A DNA stretch of 64,000 bases from CAWJJM01 sp963843275 (GTDB taxonomy: Bacteria; Acidobacteriota; Thermoanaerobaculia; Multivoradales; JBCCEF01): NCBI GenBank assembly GCA_963843275.1, contig CAWJJM010000012.1, positions 186,001 through 250,000 on the forward strand. Direction: 5' to 3'. Positions within the stretch are counted from its first letter, which is position 1. Every line of letters starts with the position of its first letter. This document shows, one piece after another, positions 18,892 to 27,210 of this stretch. The position numbers and the translations under genes were made by a program. The notes below the pieces were generated by a model. The model worked only from the letters and a program-made list of their open reading frames with translations. It was not told the DNA's origin and did not search any database.

Positions 18892-19494
18892 CTACCCGGG
18901 GCTCCCGGCGGCGCGCCGGCGGTGGCGGCGGACCTTGGCGCGGTTGCCGCAGACCTGCATGTCGCACCAGCGCCGGCTGCGGTTGCGGCTGCGGTCGAGG
19001 AACAGCCAGGCGCAGGTGTCGGCGTCGCACTCGCGCACCCGGTCGCGGTCGGCGCCGGCGAGCAGCTCGGCGGCGGCGCGCGCCAGCGGCCACGCCGGAC
19101 GCTCGAGGTCGCTCCCCTCCCAGGACCAGGCGAAGCCGTCGCCCGCCGGCTCCAGGCGGAGGTGGGGCAGGGCACGGGCCAGCCCGCGGTTGAGCGCCGC
19201 CATCGCCGCGGCCGGCGGCGCCCCGCCCGCCGCCACCGCGGCGAAGACCGCGAAGATCCCCTCGCGCAGCGCGATCGCCTCGGCGTGCGCGGCCGCGGCG
19301 GCCGCCGGGTCGGCCGCGGCGGCGGCCGCGAGCTCCACGGCGCGAGGTGCGTCGAGGGTGCCGGCGGCGAGCGACCACTCCAGCAGCGACGCGTAGGTCG
19401 GCAGGTCGTCGCGCGACGGCGGCGACCGGCGGCCGGAGAGCGTGTTGGCGAAGTCGAGGGCGGGGTGGCCGCCCGTCAGGTCGAAGCGGGTCAA
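18892..19494 (-). CDS. ABATE/CGNR zinc-finger transcriptional regulator
   Basis: The 200-aa protein starts FDLTGGHPALDFANTLSGRR, typical of the ABATE (stress-induced) N-terminal domain. It ends with a CGNR zinc finger: C-x4-C upstream (CDADTC), then WCDMQVCGNRAKVRRH. CGNR proteins are DNA-binding regulators. The start is the TTG at 19494, 6 nt after GGAGGT. It is divergent from dinB across a 97-bp gap with inverted and direct repeats, which makes autoregulation and control of the DinB gene plausible. Confidence 0.88.
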   Translation of the reverse strand: MTRFDLTGGHPALDFANTLSGRRSPPSRDDLPTYASLLEWSLAAGTLDAPRAVELAAAAAADPAAAAAAHAEAIALREGIFAVFAAVAAGGAPPAAAMAALNRGLARALPHLRLEPAGDGFAWSWEGSDLERPAWPLARAAAELLAGADRDRVRECDADTCAWLFLDRSRNRSRRWCDMQVCGNRAKVRRHRRRAAGSPG

Positions 19495-19510
19495 CGTGAA
19501 ACCTCCAAAA

Positions 19511-19561
19511 ACATCTTGACAGGTTAGGTCGGGTGCGTCTAGGATGTAACCATCAAGATGT
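19511..19561. promoter_or_regulatory. Divergent CGNR/DinB control region: sigma70-type promoter inside a 9-bp inverted repeat
   Basis: ACATCTTGA (19511-19519) and TCAAGATGT (19553-19561) are perfect inverted arms. Within them TTGACA (19516-19521), an 18-bp spacer and TAGGAT (19540-19545) form the best sigma70-like promoter in the window, reading toward dinB. GATGTAA occurs twice as a direct repeat 14 bp apart (19543 and 19557). The arms overlap the -35 box and bracket the -10, as expected for a repressor site. Confidence 0.6.
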
Positions 19562-19591
19562 AAAACGACGGTTATGCACGAGGAGATTCCC

Positions 19592-20053
19592 ATGGAGACC
19601 GAACGGATCGACGAGCAGGCGCGGCGGATCTTCGGCGGCGAGGCGTGGCACGGTCCCTCGCTGGACGAGGCGCTCGACGGGGTGACGGCGGAGATGGCGG
19701 CGGCGCGTCCCCTCCCCGGCGCCCACTCCATCCACGAGGTCGCCCTCCACCTGGCGACCTGGCACCGCGAGGTGGCGCGACGGCTGCGTGAAGGGACCCG
19801 CCGGGACGTGCCGGCGGCGGAGGACTGGCCCACTCCTCCGGCCGGCGAGGCAGGGTGGCGGCGCACCCGCGAGGAGCTGGCGGCGAGCCGCGCGGCGCTG
19901 CGGGCGGCGCTCGGTGGCCTCGAGGACGGCGCCCTCGACCGCCCCCTGGCCGGCCGCGAGACGACCCTCTATCACGAGGTGCACGGGGTGCTGCAGCACG
20001 CCGCCTACCACGCCGGGCAGATCGTCCTGCTGCGGCGGGGGCTGGGGCGATGA
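19592..20053 (+). CDS. DinB-family four-helix protein
   Basis: This 153-aa DinB/YfiT-like metal-binding four-helix bundle shows the metal-ligand histidines in HEVALHLATWHREV (about 50-58) and HAAYHAGQIV near the C-terminus. Family members include thiol transferases and stress-induced proteins of unknown activity. I start it at ATG 19592, which has GAGGAG 7 nt upstream; ATG 19574 lacks a site. It is divergent from the CGNR regulator and overlaps the phosphatase gene by 4 bp. Confidence 0.88.
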   Translation: METERIDEQARRIFGGEAWHGPSLDEALDGVTAEMAAARPLPGAHSIHEVALHLATWHREVARRLREGTRRDVPAAEDWPTPPAGEAGWRRTREELAASRAALRAALGGLEDGALDRPLAGRETTLYHEVHGVLQHAAYHAGQIVLLRRGLGR

Positions 20054-21090
20054 CCGGGGCGGCCGCGGCCGCCGCCGCCGGGGGCTCGGTGCGCGACGAG
20101 CTGATCGTCCGGCGGCGGCGCCTGGAGGTCGCTCCGGCCGACGCCGACCCGGCGATCGCCCGCCTGCTCGCCGAGGTCGACGGCGCCCTCGCCCGCCTCG
20201 ACGCCGGGACCTTCGGGCGCTGCCTCCACTGCGGCGTTCCGGTCGAGCCCGAGCGGCTCGCGGCGGACCCGCTGGAGAGCCTGTGCCTGGAGTGCCTGGA
20301 CGCCGACCAGCGCCTGGCGCTGGAGCGCGACCTCGCGCTCGCCGGCCGGGTGCAGCGCGCCCTGCTGCCGCCGCGGTCGGCCGCCGGCGGGTGGGAGGTG
20401 GACTACCTCTACCAGCCCGCCGGCCCGGTCAGCGGCGACTACTTCGACGTCCTGCCGCCGGACGGGGCCGGCGACGTCCACTTCGTGCTCGCCGACGTGG
20501 CCGGCAAAGGGGTGGCGGCGTCGCTGCTGACCTCGCACCTGCACGCCCTCTTCCGCAGCCTGCTGCCGGCGGGCGGCCCCCTGGCCGAGGTGGTTTCGCA
20601 GGCCAACCGGCTGCTCTGCGAGTCCACCCTGCCGAGCAGCTACGCCACCCTGGTGTGCGGTCGCGCCGCCGCCGACGGAACGGTCGAGCTGGTCAACGCC
20701 GGGCATCTGCCGCCACTGGTCGCCGGCCCGGGGGCGGCGCGGGCGGTGCCGGGCGGCGGGTTGCCGATCGGGCTCTTCCGCGGTGCCAGCTACGCCGCCG
20801 TCCGCCTCGCCCTGGCGCCGGGGGAGACGCTGCTGCTGTTCACCGACGGTGTCTCGGAGGCGGTGGGCGCGGGCGGGCGCGAGTACGGCCGCGAACGCCT
20901 GGCGGCGGTGGTCGCCGCAGTGCCGCCGGCGGCCAGCGGCGAGCTGCTGCGCCGCTGCGCCGACGACCTCGCCGCGCACCGTGGCGGCCGGCCTGCCGGC
21001 GACGACGTGACGCTGCTCGCGGTGCGCCGCGGCTACTCGGTGCGCAGCGCGTCGGCGGGCGGCGTCCGCGCCATGCGCCAGGCCGGGTAG
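20050..21090 (+). CDS. DksA/TraR-type zinc finger fused to PP2C (SpoIIE/RsbU) phosphatase
   Basis: The 346-aa protein has an unusual pairing. Residues about 30-85 contain FGRCLHCGVPVEPERL and LCLECLDADQR, a C-x2-C...C-x2-C zinc finger like DksA/TraR. Residues about 95-335 are a PP2C-type SpoIIE/RsbU phosphatase domain with QRALLPP, GDYFDV, LADVAGKG and FTDGVSEA metal and active-site motifs. RsbU-type domains dephosphorylate anti-sigma-factor antagonists in partner-switching pathways, but no such partner is nearby. The ATG overlaps the dinB stop. Its last 58 bp overlap the end of the convergent ABC permease gene. Confidence 0.87.
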   Translation: MTGAAAAAAAGGSVRDELIVRRRRLEVAPADADPAIARLLAEVDGALARLDAGTFGRCLHCGVPVEPERLAADPLESLCLECLDADQRLALERDLALAGRVQRALLPPRSAAGGWEVDYLYQPAGPVSGDYFDVLPPDGAGDVHFVLADVAGKGVAASLLTSHLHALFRSLLPAGGPLAEVVSQANRLLCESTLPSSYATLVCGRAAADGTVELVNAGHLPPLVAGPGAARAVPGGGLPIGLFRGASYAAVRLALAPGETLLLFTDGVSEAVGAGGREYGRERLAAVVAAVPPAASGELLRRCADDLAAHRGGRPAGDDVTLLAVRRGYSVRSASAGGVRAMRQAG

Positions 21091-23591
21091 AGGCCGGCGA
21101 GCAGGGCCGCCCCCAGAGCCAGGGCCACCGCCTCGACGAGGAGGTGGGGAGGCACGTTCATGTGCAGGGTCCAGCCGAACGAGCGGCGGTTGATGACGAA
21201 GATCATCACCGCCGCCAGCAGCAGCCCCACCGGCAGCGAGAGGAGGCCGGCGGCGAGCCCCATCAGGCCCGTCTGGGCGGTCACCAGGCGCCACAGCTGG
21301 CCCGGGGTCATGCCGTTGGCCCGCAGCACCGCGAGCTCGCGGCCGCGCTCGAGCTCGAGGGCCATCAACGCGCTGACCACCCCGATGCCGGCCACCAGCC
21401 CGGCGAGCAGCCGCAGGACCCCGGTGATCAGGAAGGTGCGGTCGAAAACGGCGAGCGAAGCCTGGCGCAGCTCGCGGCTCGACTCGATCACGAGGACGGC
21501 ACCGGGCCCCGCCGCCCGCCGCAGCCCCGGCGCCACCGCGGCGGCGTCGACCCCCGGCGCCAGCGTCAGGGCGAAGCCCGACACCCGACGGTCGTCCCAG
21601 AAGCGCTCCCAGGTGGGGCGGGTCATCAGGACGATGCCCTGGTCCGAGGCGTAGCTGGCGTAGACCCCGGCGACCGGGAAGGCGTGGGCCCCGCGGTCGG
21701 TGGGCAGGCGCAGCCGGTCGCCGGGGGCCAGGTGCCGCCGCCAGGCGAGCGGTTCGGAGACCAGGACGGCGCCGGAGGCCAGCGCGGCGGGGACCCGGCC
21801 CGGATCGCCGGCCAGCACCTCGAGGCGGCGCAGGGCGGCGCGGTCGGGCGGCACCACCACCACCCGCGTGGTGCGGCCCGCGAGGTCGACGATCTCGGCC
21901 CGCCGCACCGAGCTCACCGCGGTCACGCCGGGGACGGCCGCGAACGCCCGGCCCAGCGCCGGCTCGAAGGGGGCGGCGGCGAAGACCGTGGCGCCGCCGG
22001 CGGCCGGCGCCGAGACGTAGGCGTCCGCCGACAGGGCGCCGCGCAGCCAGCGCTCCACGGTGCCGCGGAAGCTGCTCACCATCACCCCGACGCCCACGGT
22101 GACCGAGACGGCCACGGCGAGCGCCGCGATCGCCACCCCGGTGCGCGACAGCGAGGCGGCGACGCCGCGGGCGGCCAGCGCGCCGAGGACCCCGAAGGCG
22201 CGGCGGGCCGGTCCCGTGGCCAGCCGCATCAGCCCCAGGGTGGCGGCCGGCGCCAGCAGGGCGCAGCCGACGATCAGCGCGAACAGCCCGGCGAAGGCGG
22301 GGACCAGGGCGCGGACCGGCAGGGCGAGGGCCGCCGCGCCGGCGGCGAGCAGCAGCGCCGCGGCGGCCGCCCGGCGCGGCAGCGTCCGCCGTACCCGCCC
22401 TTCGAGGCCGGAGCGCAGCCGCGCGGCGTGCGGCGGCGTGGTGCTCGCCTCCCAGGCGGGTAGGGCGGCGGCGGCGAGCGTGGCGCCGAGGCCGAGCGCG
22501 GCGCCGAGCGCCAGGCTGGCCGGCGACACCGCGAGGTCGCGCACCGAGACCACGAAGTAGAGGTCGTTCAGCGTACGGGTGACCAGCCGCACCATGCCGC
22601 GCCCGAGGAGCACGCCGAGGGCCAGGCCGGCGGCGGTGCCGACCACGGCCACCGCCGCCGCCTCCCCGAGGACGAGGCGGAACACCTGCCGGCGGGTGAC
22701 GCCGAGGCAGCGCAGGGTGCCCAGCAGGCCGCGTCGCTGGACGACGGAGAAGGTCATCGAGTTGTAGATCAGGAAGAGCCCGCAGACCAGGGCGAGCAGG
22801 GAGAGCGCGGTGAGGTTGAGGCGGAAGGCGCGGGTCATCTCGGCGCTGCTCCGCGAGCGCGCGCCGGCGGCGACGAGCCGGGCGCCCGGGGGCAGCGCGC
22901 CGCGCAGGCGGCGCAGCATGGCCGCCCCCGCCGGCCCGGGGGGCACGGCGAGGTCGATCCGGCTGAGCCGTCCCGGCCGGCGCAGCAGCTCCTGGGCGGT
23001 GGCGACGTCGACGACGGCCAGGTCGGTCAGGGCGCGCCGCGACAGCTCGTCGGCCGGGTCGAGCAGCCCGGCGACCCGGAGGCGGGTGGCGCGGCCGTCC
23101 ACCTCGACCGGCAGCTCGTCGCCCGGCGCCACCCCGAGCTCGCGGGCGGTGGGCGCGGGCAGCAGGGCGGCGCCGCGCCGGGTGAGGAAGGCCGCCAGCT
23201 CGTCGCCGGCCGCGCCCCCACCGCCCGTCCACGGGCGGAAGGGGGCCTCGGCGAACGGGTCGACGCCGAGCAGGCGGAGGGCGCGACGCCCTCCCGGCCC
23301 GTCCACGGTCGCCCAGCCCTCGACCACCGGGGCGGCCTCCGCGACGTCGAGGTCGACCACCAGGCGCCGGTAGAGGGCGTCGGGCAGCCCGCCGGGCCCG
23401 CCCGTCACCCGGTGGGTGGCGCGGCCGACCACGCTCGCGGTGGCGAGGGCGAAGGCGCGCTCGGCGCTGCGGTTGGCGAGGTCGATCGACACCACGACGG
23501 CGACGCCGAGGGCCACCCCGAGGGCGGCGAGCGCCACCTGGGCCGGATGGCGGCCGAGGGTCCGCAGGCTGCTGCGGGCGAGGAGGCTCAT
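21033..23591 (-). CDS. ABC transporter permease, FtsX/LolC-AttF type (two FtsX domains)
   Basis: This 852-aa membrane protein has an N-terminal helix (ALAALGVALGVAVVVSI), a large periplasmic domain, then two FtsX-type three-helix units (about 260-400 and about 720-840) separated by additional helices. The duplication is typical of exporters of the AttF/YbbP kind that move lipoproteins, lipids or hydrophobic compounds rather than importing nutrients. It overlaps its ATPase gene by 4 bp. An AttH/CrtC-like lipocalin, the usual partner, is at 16891-18079. Confidence 0.9.
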   Translation of the reverse strand: MSLLARSSLRTLGRHPAQVALAALGVALGVAVVVSIDLANRSAERAFALATASVVGRATHRVTGGPGGLPDALYRRLVVDLDVAEAAPVVEGWATVDGPGGRRALRLLGVDPFAEAPFRPWTGGGGAAGDELAAFLTRRGAALLPAPTARELGVAPGDELPVEVDGRATRLRVAGLLDPADELSRRALTDLAVVDVATAQELLRRPGRLSRIDLAVPPGPAGAAMLRRLRGALPPGARLVAAGARSRSSAEMTRAFRLNLTALSLLALVCGLFLIYNSMTFSVVQRRGLLGTLRCLGVTRRQVFRLVLGEAAAVAVVGTAAGLALGVLLGRGMVRLVTRTLNDLYFVVSVRDLAVSPASLALGAALGLGATLAAAALPAWEASTTPPHAARLRSGLEGRVRRTLPRRAAAAALLLAAGAAALALPVRALVPAFAGLFALIVGCALLAPAATLGLMRLATGPARRAFGVLGALAARGVAASLSRTGVAIAALAVAVSVTVGVGVMVSSFRGTVERWLRGALSADAYVSAPAAGGATVFAAAPFEPALGRAFAAVPGVTAVSSVRRAEIVDLAGRTTRVVVVPPDRAALRRLEVLAGDPGRVPAALASGAVLVSEPLAWRRHLAPGDRLRLPTDRGAHAFPVAGVYASYASDQGIVLMTRPTWERFWDDRRVSGFALTLAPGVDAAAVAPGLRRAAGPGAVLVIESSRELRQASLAVFDRTFLITGVLRLLAGLVAGIGVVSALMALELERGRELAVLRANGMTPGQLWRLVTAQTGLMGLAAGLLSLPVGLLLAAVMIFVINRRSFGWTLHMNVPPHLLVEAVALALGAALLAGLYPAWRMARTPPADALRTE

Positions 23592-24295
23592 GCCGTCCGG
23601 TCCCGGGGCGGCGGCTCCTCGACGAGCCGGCCGCCCTCGATGCGCAGCATGCGGTCGGCGAGCCCGATCACCTCCGGGGCGTGGGTCGCCATCAGCAGGG
23701 TCTTGCCGGCGCGGCGGGTGAAACGGTCGAGAAGGTCGAGCACCGCCAGCCCGGTGTCGAGGTCGAGGTTGCCGGTGGGCTCGTCGGCGAGGACGAGCTC
23801 GGGGTCGTGGGCGAGGGCCCGGGCCACCGCCACCCGCTGCTGCTCGCCGCCGGAGAGGCGGTCGGGAAACTCGCCGGCCCGGTCGGCGAGCCCCACCTCG
23901 TCGAGGAGGCCGCGCGCCCGCTCCCGCTCGGCCGCCGCCACCCGCCCGGCCAGCTCCAGCGGCAGCAGCAGGTTCTCCTCGACGGTGAGGGTGGGGAGCA
24001 GGTTGAAGAACTGGAAGACGAAGCCGATGGCGCGGCGCCGGAAGAGGGTCCGCTCGCGCTCGGAGAGCGCCGAGAGCCGGCGCCCGGCGACCTCGACCTC
24101 GCCGGCGGTCGGCGGGTCGAGGCCGCCCACCAGGTTGAGCAGCGTCGACTTCCCCGAGCCGCTGCGCCCCACCAGCACGACCAGCTCGCCGGCGGCGATC
24201 TCCGCGTCGACGCCGACGAGCACCCGGCGCTCCCGGCCGGCCTCGCCGTAGGTCTTCGACAGGCCGGACAGGCGGACGATGGGAGCGCGGGCCAC
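23588..24295 (-). CDS. ABC transporter ATP-binding protein, LolD/MacB type
   Basis: This 235-aa ATPase has Walker A GRSGSGKST (about 43-51), the Q-loop in FVFQFFNLLPTLTVEENL, ABC signature LSGGEQQRVAVARAL, and Walker B LVLADEPTGNLD with the switch His in MATHAPE. The LLPTLTVEEN wording is characteristic of LolD/MacB/FtsE-type subunits. It drives the permease encoded immediately downstream. The GTG start at 24295 has TAGCAT 9 nt upstream and no ribosome site, suggesting a leaderless message. Confidence 0.93.
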   Translation of the reverse strand: MARAPIVRLSGLSKTYGEAGRERRVLVGVDAEIAAGELVVLVGRSGSGKSTLLNLVGGLDPPTAGEVEVAGRRLSALSERERTLFRRRAIGFVFQFFNLLPTLTVEENLLLPLELAGRVAAAERERARGLLDEVGLADRAGEFPDRLSGGEQQRVAVARALAHDPELVLADEPTGNLDLDTGLAVLDLLDRFTRRAGKTLLMATHAPEVIGLADRMLRIEGGRLVEEPPPRDRTA

Positions 24296-24304
24296 GGCCC
24301 GCGC

Positions 24305-24310
24305 ATGCTA
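24305..24310 (-). promoter_or_regulatory. -10-like TAGCAT 9 nt before the ABC ATPase GTG
   Basis: On the minus strand TAGCAT-N9-GTG would place the transcription start at or next to the start codon. No Shine-Dalgarno sequence is present. Confidence 0.4.
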
Positions 24311-24403
24311 GCGGAAAGCGCCACCGGGTCCGCCGCTCCGGCGGCGGTCGGCGCGGCCGGCCGGAGGGTTAGACTCTGCGGACACGGACGCGAGGAGGCT
24401 GCG

Positions 24404-24796
24404 ATGGACGAAGCGCCGGAGATCGGCACCCTCGGCTGGCTGGACCTGACGGTCGACGACGCGCCGCGGGTGCGCGACTTCTACCGCCGGGTGGTCGGGT
24501 GGACGGCGAGCGAGGTGGACATGGGGGACTACGCCGACTACACCATGAGCCTGCCGCAGTCCGGAACCGCCGTCGCCGGCGTGTGCCACGCGCGCGGCGC
24601 CAACGCCGGCCTGCCGCCGCAGTGGCTGGTCTACCTGGTCGTCGAAGACCTCGACGCCAGCCTGGAGGCGGTCCGCGAGCTCGGTGGAACGCTGCTGGCG
24701 CCGCCGCGCAACGCCGGCGGCCAGGGACGCTACGCGGTGGTCCGCGACCCGGCCGGCGCCGCCGTCGCCCTCTACGAGCCCGCGCTCGCGGCCTGA
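24404..24796 (+). CDS. VOC/glyoxalase-fold protein
   Basis: This 130-aa protein has a single vicinal-oxygen-chelate unit: LGWLDLTVDDAPRVRDFYRRVVGW at the start gives the first beta-alpha-beta module, VYLVVEDLDASLEAVRELGG the second, and RDPAGAAVALYEP the closing strand. Related proteins bind metal and act on small hydrophobic or thiol-linked compounds, but the His/Glu ligands of true glyoxalase I are not clear. ATG 24404 follows GAGGAGG. TAGACT (24370-24375) is a possible -10. Confidence 0.85.
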   Translation: MDEAPEIGTLGWLDLTVDDAPRVRDFYRRVVGWTASEVDMGDYADYTMSLPQSGTAVAGVCHARGANAGLPPQWLVYLVVEDLDASLEAVRELGGTLLAPPRNAGGQGRYAVVRDPAGAAVALYEPALAA

Positions 24797-24817
24797 GCGG
24801 GCGCCCACCGGGGCCGC

Positions 24818-26110
24818 TCAGCGGAAGGCGTAGTAGGCGGCGAGCAGCACCGCCAGCCCGCCCATCAGGGGGTGGATCTCGCGCCAGCGGCCGGTGAGCA
24901 GGCGGATCGCCACCCAGGCGAGGATGCCGAAGGCGATGCCGTTGGCGATCGAGGCGGTGAAGGGCATCCCCACCACGGTGAGGAAGGCGGGCACGGCCTC
25001 GTCGGCGCGGTCCCACTCGAGGTCGCGGGCCCCCGCCATCATCAGGGCGCCGACGATCACCAGGGCCGGGGCGGTGGCGGCCGTCGGGATGGCGACCAGC
25101 AGCGGGGTGACGAACAGCGCGGCGCAGAACAGCCCCGCCACGGTGACCGCGGTGAGCCCGGTGCGGCCGCCTTCCTCGATCCCGGTCGACGACTCCACGT
25201 AGGTGGTCACCGTGCTGGTGCCGAGCAGGGCGCCCACCGTGGTGCCGATGGCGTCGGCGGCGAAGGCGCGGCCGGCACCCGGCAGGTCGCCGCGGGCGTC
25301 GGTGAAGCCCGCCAGCCGTCCCACACCGAGCAGGGTGCCGGCGGTGTCGAAGAAGTCGACGAACAGGAAGGCCAGCACCACCGGTACGATCGCCGGGGTG
25401 GCGAGGGCGCCCAGGTCGAGCGCGCCCAGCGTCTCGCGCGGCAGGTGCGGCAGGCTGAAGACCCCGGCCGGTCCCGGCTCGAGGCCGGACAGCCAGGCCA
25501 CCGCGGTGACCGCCGCGATGCCCAGGAACAGGGCGCCGCGGACCCGCCGGGCCAGCAGCACCGCCATCACCAGGAGTCCCCCGAGGGCGAGCAGCGGCGG
25601 CGGCTGCCGCAGGTCGCCCAGCGTCACCAGGGTGGCGGGGTCGGCCACCACGATCCCCGCGCCCTCCAGGCCGAGCAGGGCGAGGAACAGGCCGATGCCG
25701 CTCATCGTGGCGATCTTGATCGGGGTGGGGATGGCGCGGACGAGCGCCGTGCGCGCGCCGACCGCGACCAGCAGCAGGAAGAGCAGGCCCTCGGCGAAGA
25801 CCGCCGCCAGGGCGAGCTGCCAGGAGACGCCCATGCCGCGCACCACCCCGAACGCGAAATAGGCGTTCAGGCCCATCCCGGGGGCGAGGGCGAAGGGGAG
25901 GTCGGCCCACAGGCCCATCACCAGGGTGGCGACGGCCGAGGCGAGCGCCGTCGCCACCGCCACGTCGTCCGCCGGCATACCGGCCTGGGAGAGGATGCGG
26001 GGGTTGACGAAGAGGATGTAGGACAGGGTGAGGAAGGTCACCGCGCCCGCCCGCAGCTCGGTCGCCACGGTGGTGCCGCGCTCGCGCAGACGGAACACCC
26101 GTTCCAGCAC
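24818..26110 (-). CDS. NCS2-family purine permease, AzgA type
   Basis: This 430-aa inner-membrane transporter of the nucleobase:cation symporter-2 family has 12-14 hydrophobic helices. It contains the AzgA-like signatures ELRAGAVTFLTLSYILFVNP near the N-terminus, APGMGLNAYFAF in helix 3 and ESSTGIEEGGRTGLTA in the middle. It probably imports adenine, guanine or hypoxanthine with H+. The GTG at 26110 follows an AAAGGGGGG run; TACGAT (26130-26135 on this strand) is a plausible -10. Confidence 0.92.
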   Translation of the reverse strand: MLERVFRLRERGTTVATELRAGAVTFLTLSYILFVNPRILSQAGMPADDVAVATALASAVATLVMGLWADLPFALAPGMGLNAYFAFGVVRGMGVSWQLALAAVFAEGLLFLLLVAVGARTALVRAIPTPIKIATMSGIGLFLALLGLEGAGIVVADPATLVTLGDLRQPPPLLALGGLLVMAVLLARRVRGALFLGIAAVTAVAWLSGLEPGPAGVFSLPHLPRETLGALDLGALATPAIVPVVLAFLFVDFFDTAGTLLGVGRLAGFTDARGDLPGAGRAFAADAIGTTVGALLGTSTVTTYVESSTGIEEGGRTGLTAVTVAGLFCAALFVTPLLVAIPTAATAPALVIVGALMMAGARDLEWDRADEAVPAFLTVVGMPFTASIANGIAFGILAWVAIRLLTGRWREIHPLMGGLAVLLAAYYAFR

Positions 26111-26166
26111 CCGCCCCCCTTTCGCGGGGATCGTACCCCGCGGCGCGGGGGGGAGGTGAGGTGTGG

Positions 26167-26194
26167 GCCGCCGGCACCGCGCGGTGCCGGCGGC
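26167..26194 (-). terminator. Perfect 28-bp palindrome after the peroxiredoxin operon
   Basis: GCCGCCGGCACC (26167-26178), GCGC and GGTGCCGGCGGC (26183-26194) form the strongest hairpin in the window: 12-bp perfect arms with a 4-nt loop. It starts 8 bp beyond the winged-helix stop and before the NCS2 gene on the same strand, so it is probably the terminator of the peroxiredoxin operon, though it has no U tract. Confidence 0.6.
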
Positions 26195-26201
26195 AGGGGG
26201 G

Positions 26202-26423
26202 TCAGCCGGCGGCGCGCCGGCGGCCGATCTCGGTGGTCAGATACGCGTCGCCGAAACGTTCGACGAGTCCGGCGTCGGCCAGCTCGCGCAGGCTGGCGCG
26301 GACCTGGAACAGGGGCCGGGCGAGCTGCCGGGCGATGTCGTCCGGCAGCAGCGGCTGGCTCAGCAGGTCGAGCAGGTCGAGTGCGGCGCCGGTCAGGGTG
26401 CCGTCGCTGGTCAGGCAGGCCAT
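26202..26423 (-). CDS. Small winged-helix-like protein
   Basis: The 73-aa protein appears to be a bare winged-helix domain: LTGAALDLLDLLSQPLLPDDIARQL (helices 1-2), then RASLRELADAGLVERFGDAYLTT (recognition helix and wing). It lies 8 bp downstream of the peroxiredoxin gene. It could regulate that gene or sense its redox state, but has no cysteine beyond Cys3, so any sensing would be limited. Family assignment is from predicted helix pattern only. Confidence 0.65.
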   Translation of the reverse strand: MACLTSDGTLTGAALDLLDLLSQPLLPDDIARQLARPLFQVRASLRELADAGLVERFGDAYLTTEIGRRRAAG

Positions 26424-26431
26424 GGCGCGCC

Positions 26432-27100
26432 TCAGATCGCCTTCTTGCAGAGGTACCAGTCGACGCACTCGGCGCCGGCGTCGGCGCTGCGCTCCTCGGC
26501 CGCCTCCTGGGTCTGGGGCGGCGGCACGATGACCGGTTCGCCCGGCTGCCAGTCCGCCGGCGTGGCGACGCCGTGGCGGTCGGAGGTCTGCAGCGCGGTG
26601 ACCAGGCGGACCAGCTCCTCGACGTTGCGCCCGGTGGTCAACGGGTAGTACACCATCGCCCGCACCTTCTGGCGGTCGTCGATGACGAAGACGCAGCGGG
26701 TGGTCTCGGTGGAGCTCTCGCCGGGCATCACCATGCCGTAGCGGTAGGCGACGTCCTTGTTGAGGTCGGCGATCACCGGGAAGGTGATCTTGACGCCCAG
26801 CCTCTCCTCGACGTTGCGCACCCACGCGATGTGGCTGTAGACGCTGTCCACCGACAGCCCGAGCAGCTCGCAGTTCATCGCGCGGAGCCGCGGGTGGGCC
26901 GCGGCGAAGGCGACGAACTCGGTGGTGCAGACGGGGGTGAAGTCGGCGGGGTGCGAGAACAGGATCAACCAGCTCCCCGCGAAGTCGGAGAGCTGCAGCT
27001 TGCCGTGGGTGGTGACGGCCTCGAACGGCGGGGCCGGCTCGCCGAGGCGCGGCAGGTGGGGCGGCGGGACGGGTTGCAGCCTGGAGACGGTGTCGTCCAT
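26432..27100 (-). CDS. Peroxiredoxin, Prx6 class with C-terminal CxDWYxC pair
   Basis: The 222-aa thioredoxin-fold peroxidase reduces H2O2 and organic peroxides. The peroxidatic cysteine is Cys58 in ADFTPVCTTEF. The C-terminal tail has two more cysteines, Cys212 and Cys218, in CVDWYLC, the arrangement known from archaeal thioredoxin peroxidases such as that of Aeropyrum, where they act in resolution. The length suits the Prx6 class. A good GAGAGGAG ribosome site precedes ATG 27100. It is the first gene of a two-gene operon with the winged-helix protein. Confidence 0.94.
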   Translation of the reverse strand: MDDTVSRLQPVPPPHLPRLGEPAPPFEAVTTHGKLQLSDFAGSWLILFSHPADFTPVCTTEFVAFAAAHPRLRAMNCELLGLSVDSVYSHIAWVRNVEERLGVKITFPVIADLNKDVAYRYGMVMPGESSTETTRCVFVIDDRQKVRAMVYYPLTTGRNVEELVRLVTALQTSDRHGVATPADWQPGEPVIVPPPQTQEAAEERSADAGAECVDWYLCKKAI

Positions 27101-27210
27101 CGGGACTCCTCTCGGGGTCGTTCCCCCCGATCATCCCGGGCGCCGGGCGCGGCCGCACCACCCGCTGCCGCGGCGCGGCGCTGCACCGTGGGGTGGGGCG
27201 CGCCGCGGGC

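Noticed and set aside
20005..23232. About 1,075-codon minus-strand frame overlapping the ABC permease and phosphatase
   Set aside because: It is the shadow of the permease in another frame, Arg/Pro-rich and without motifs.
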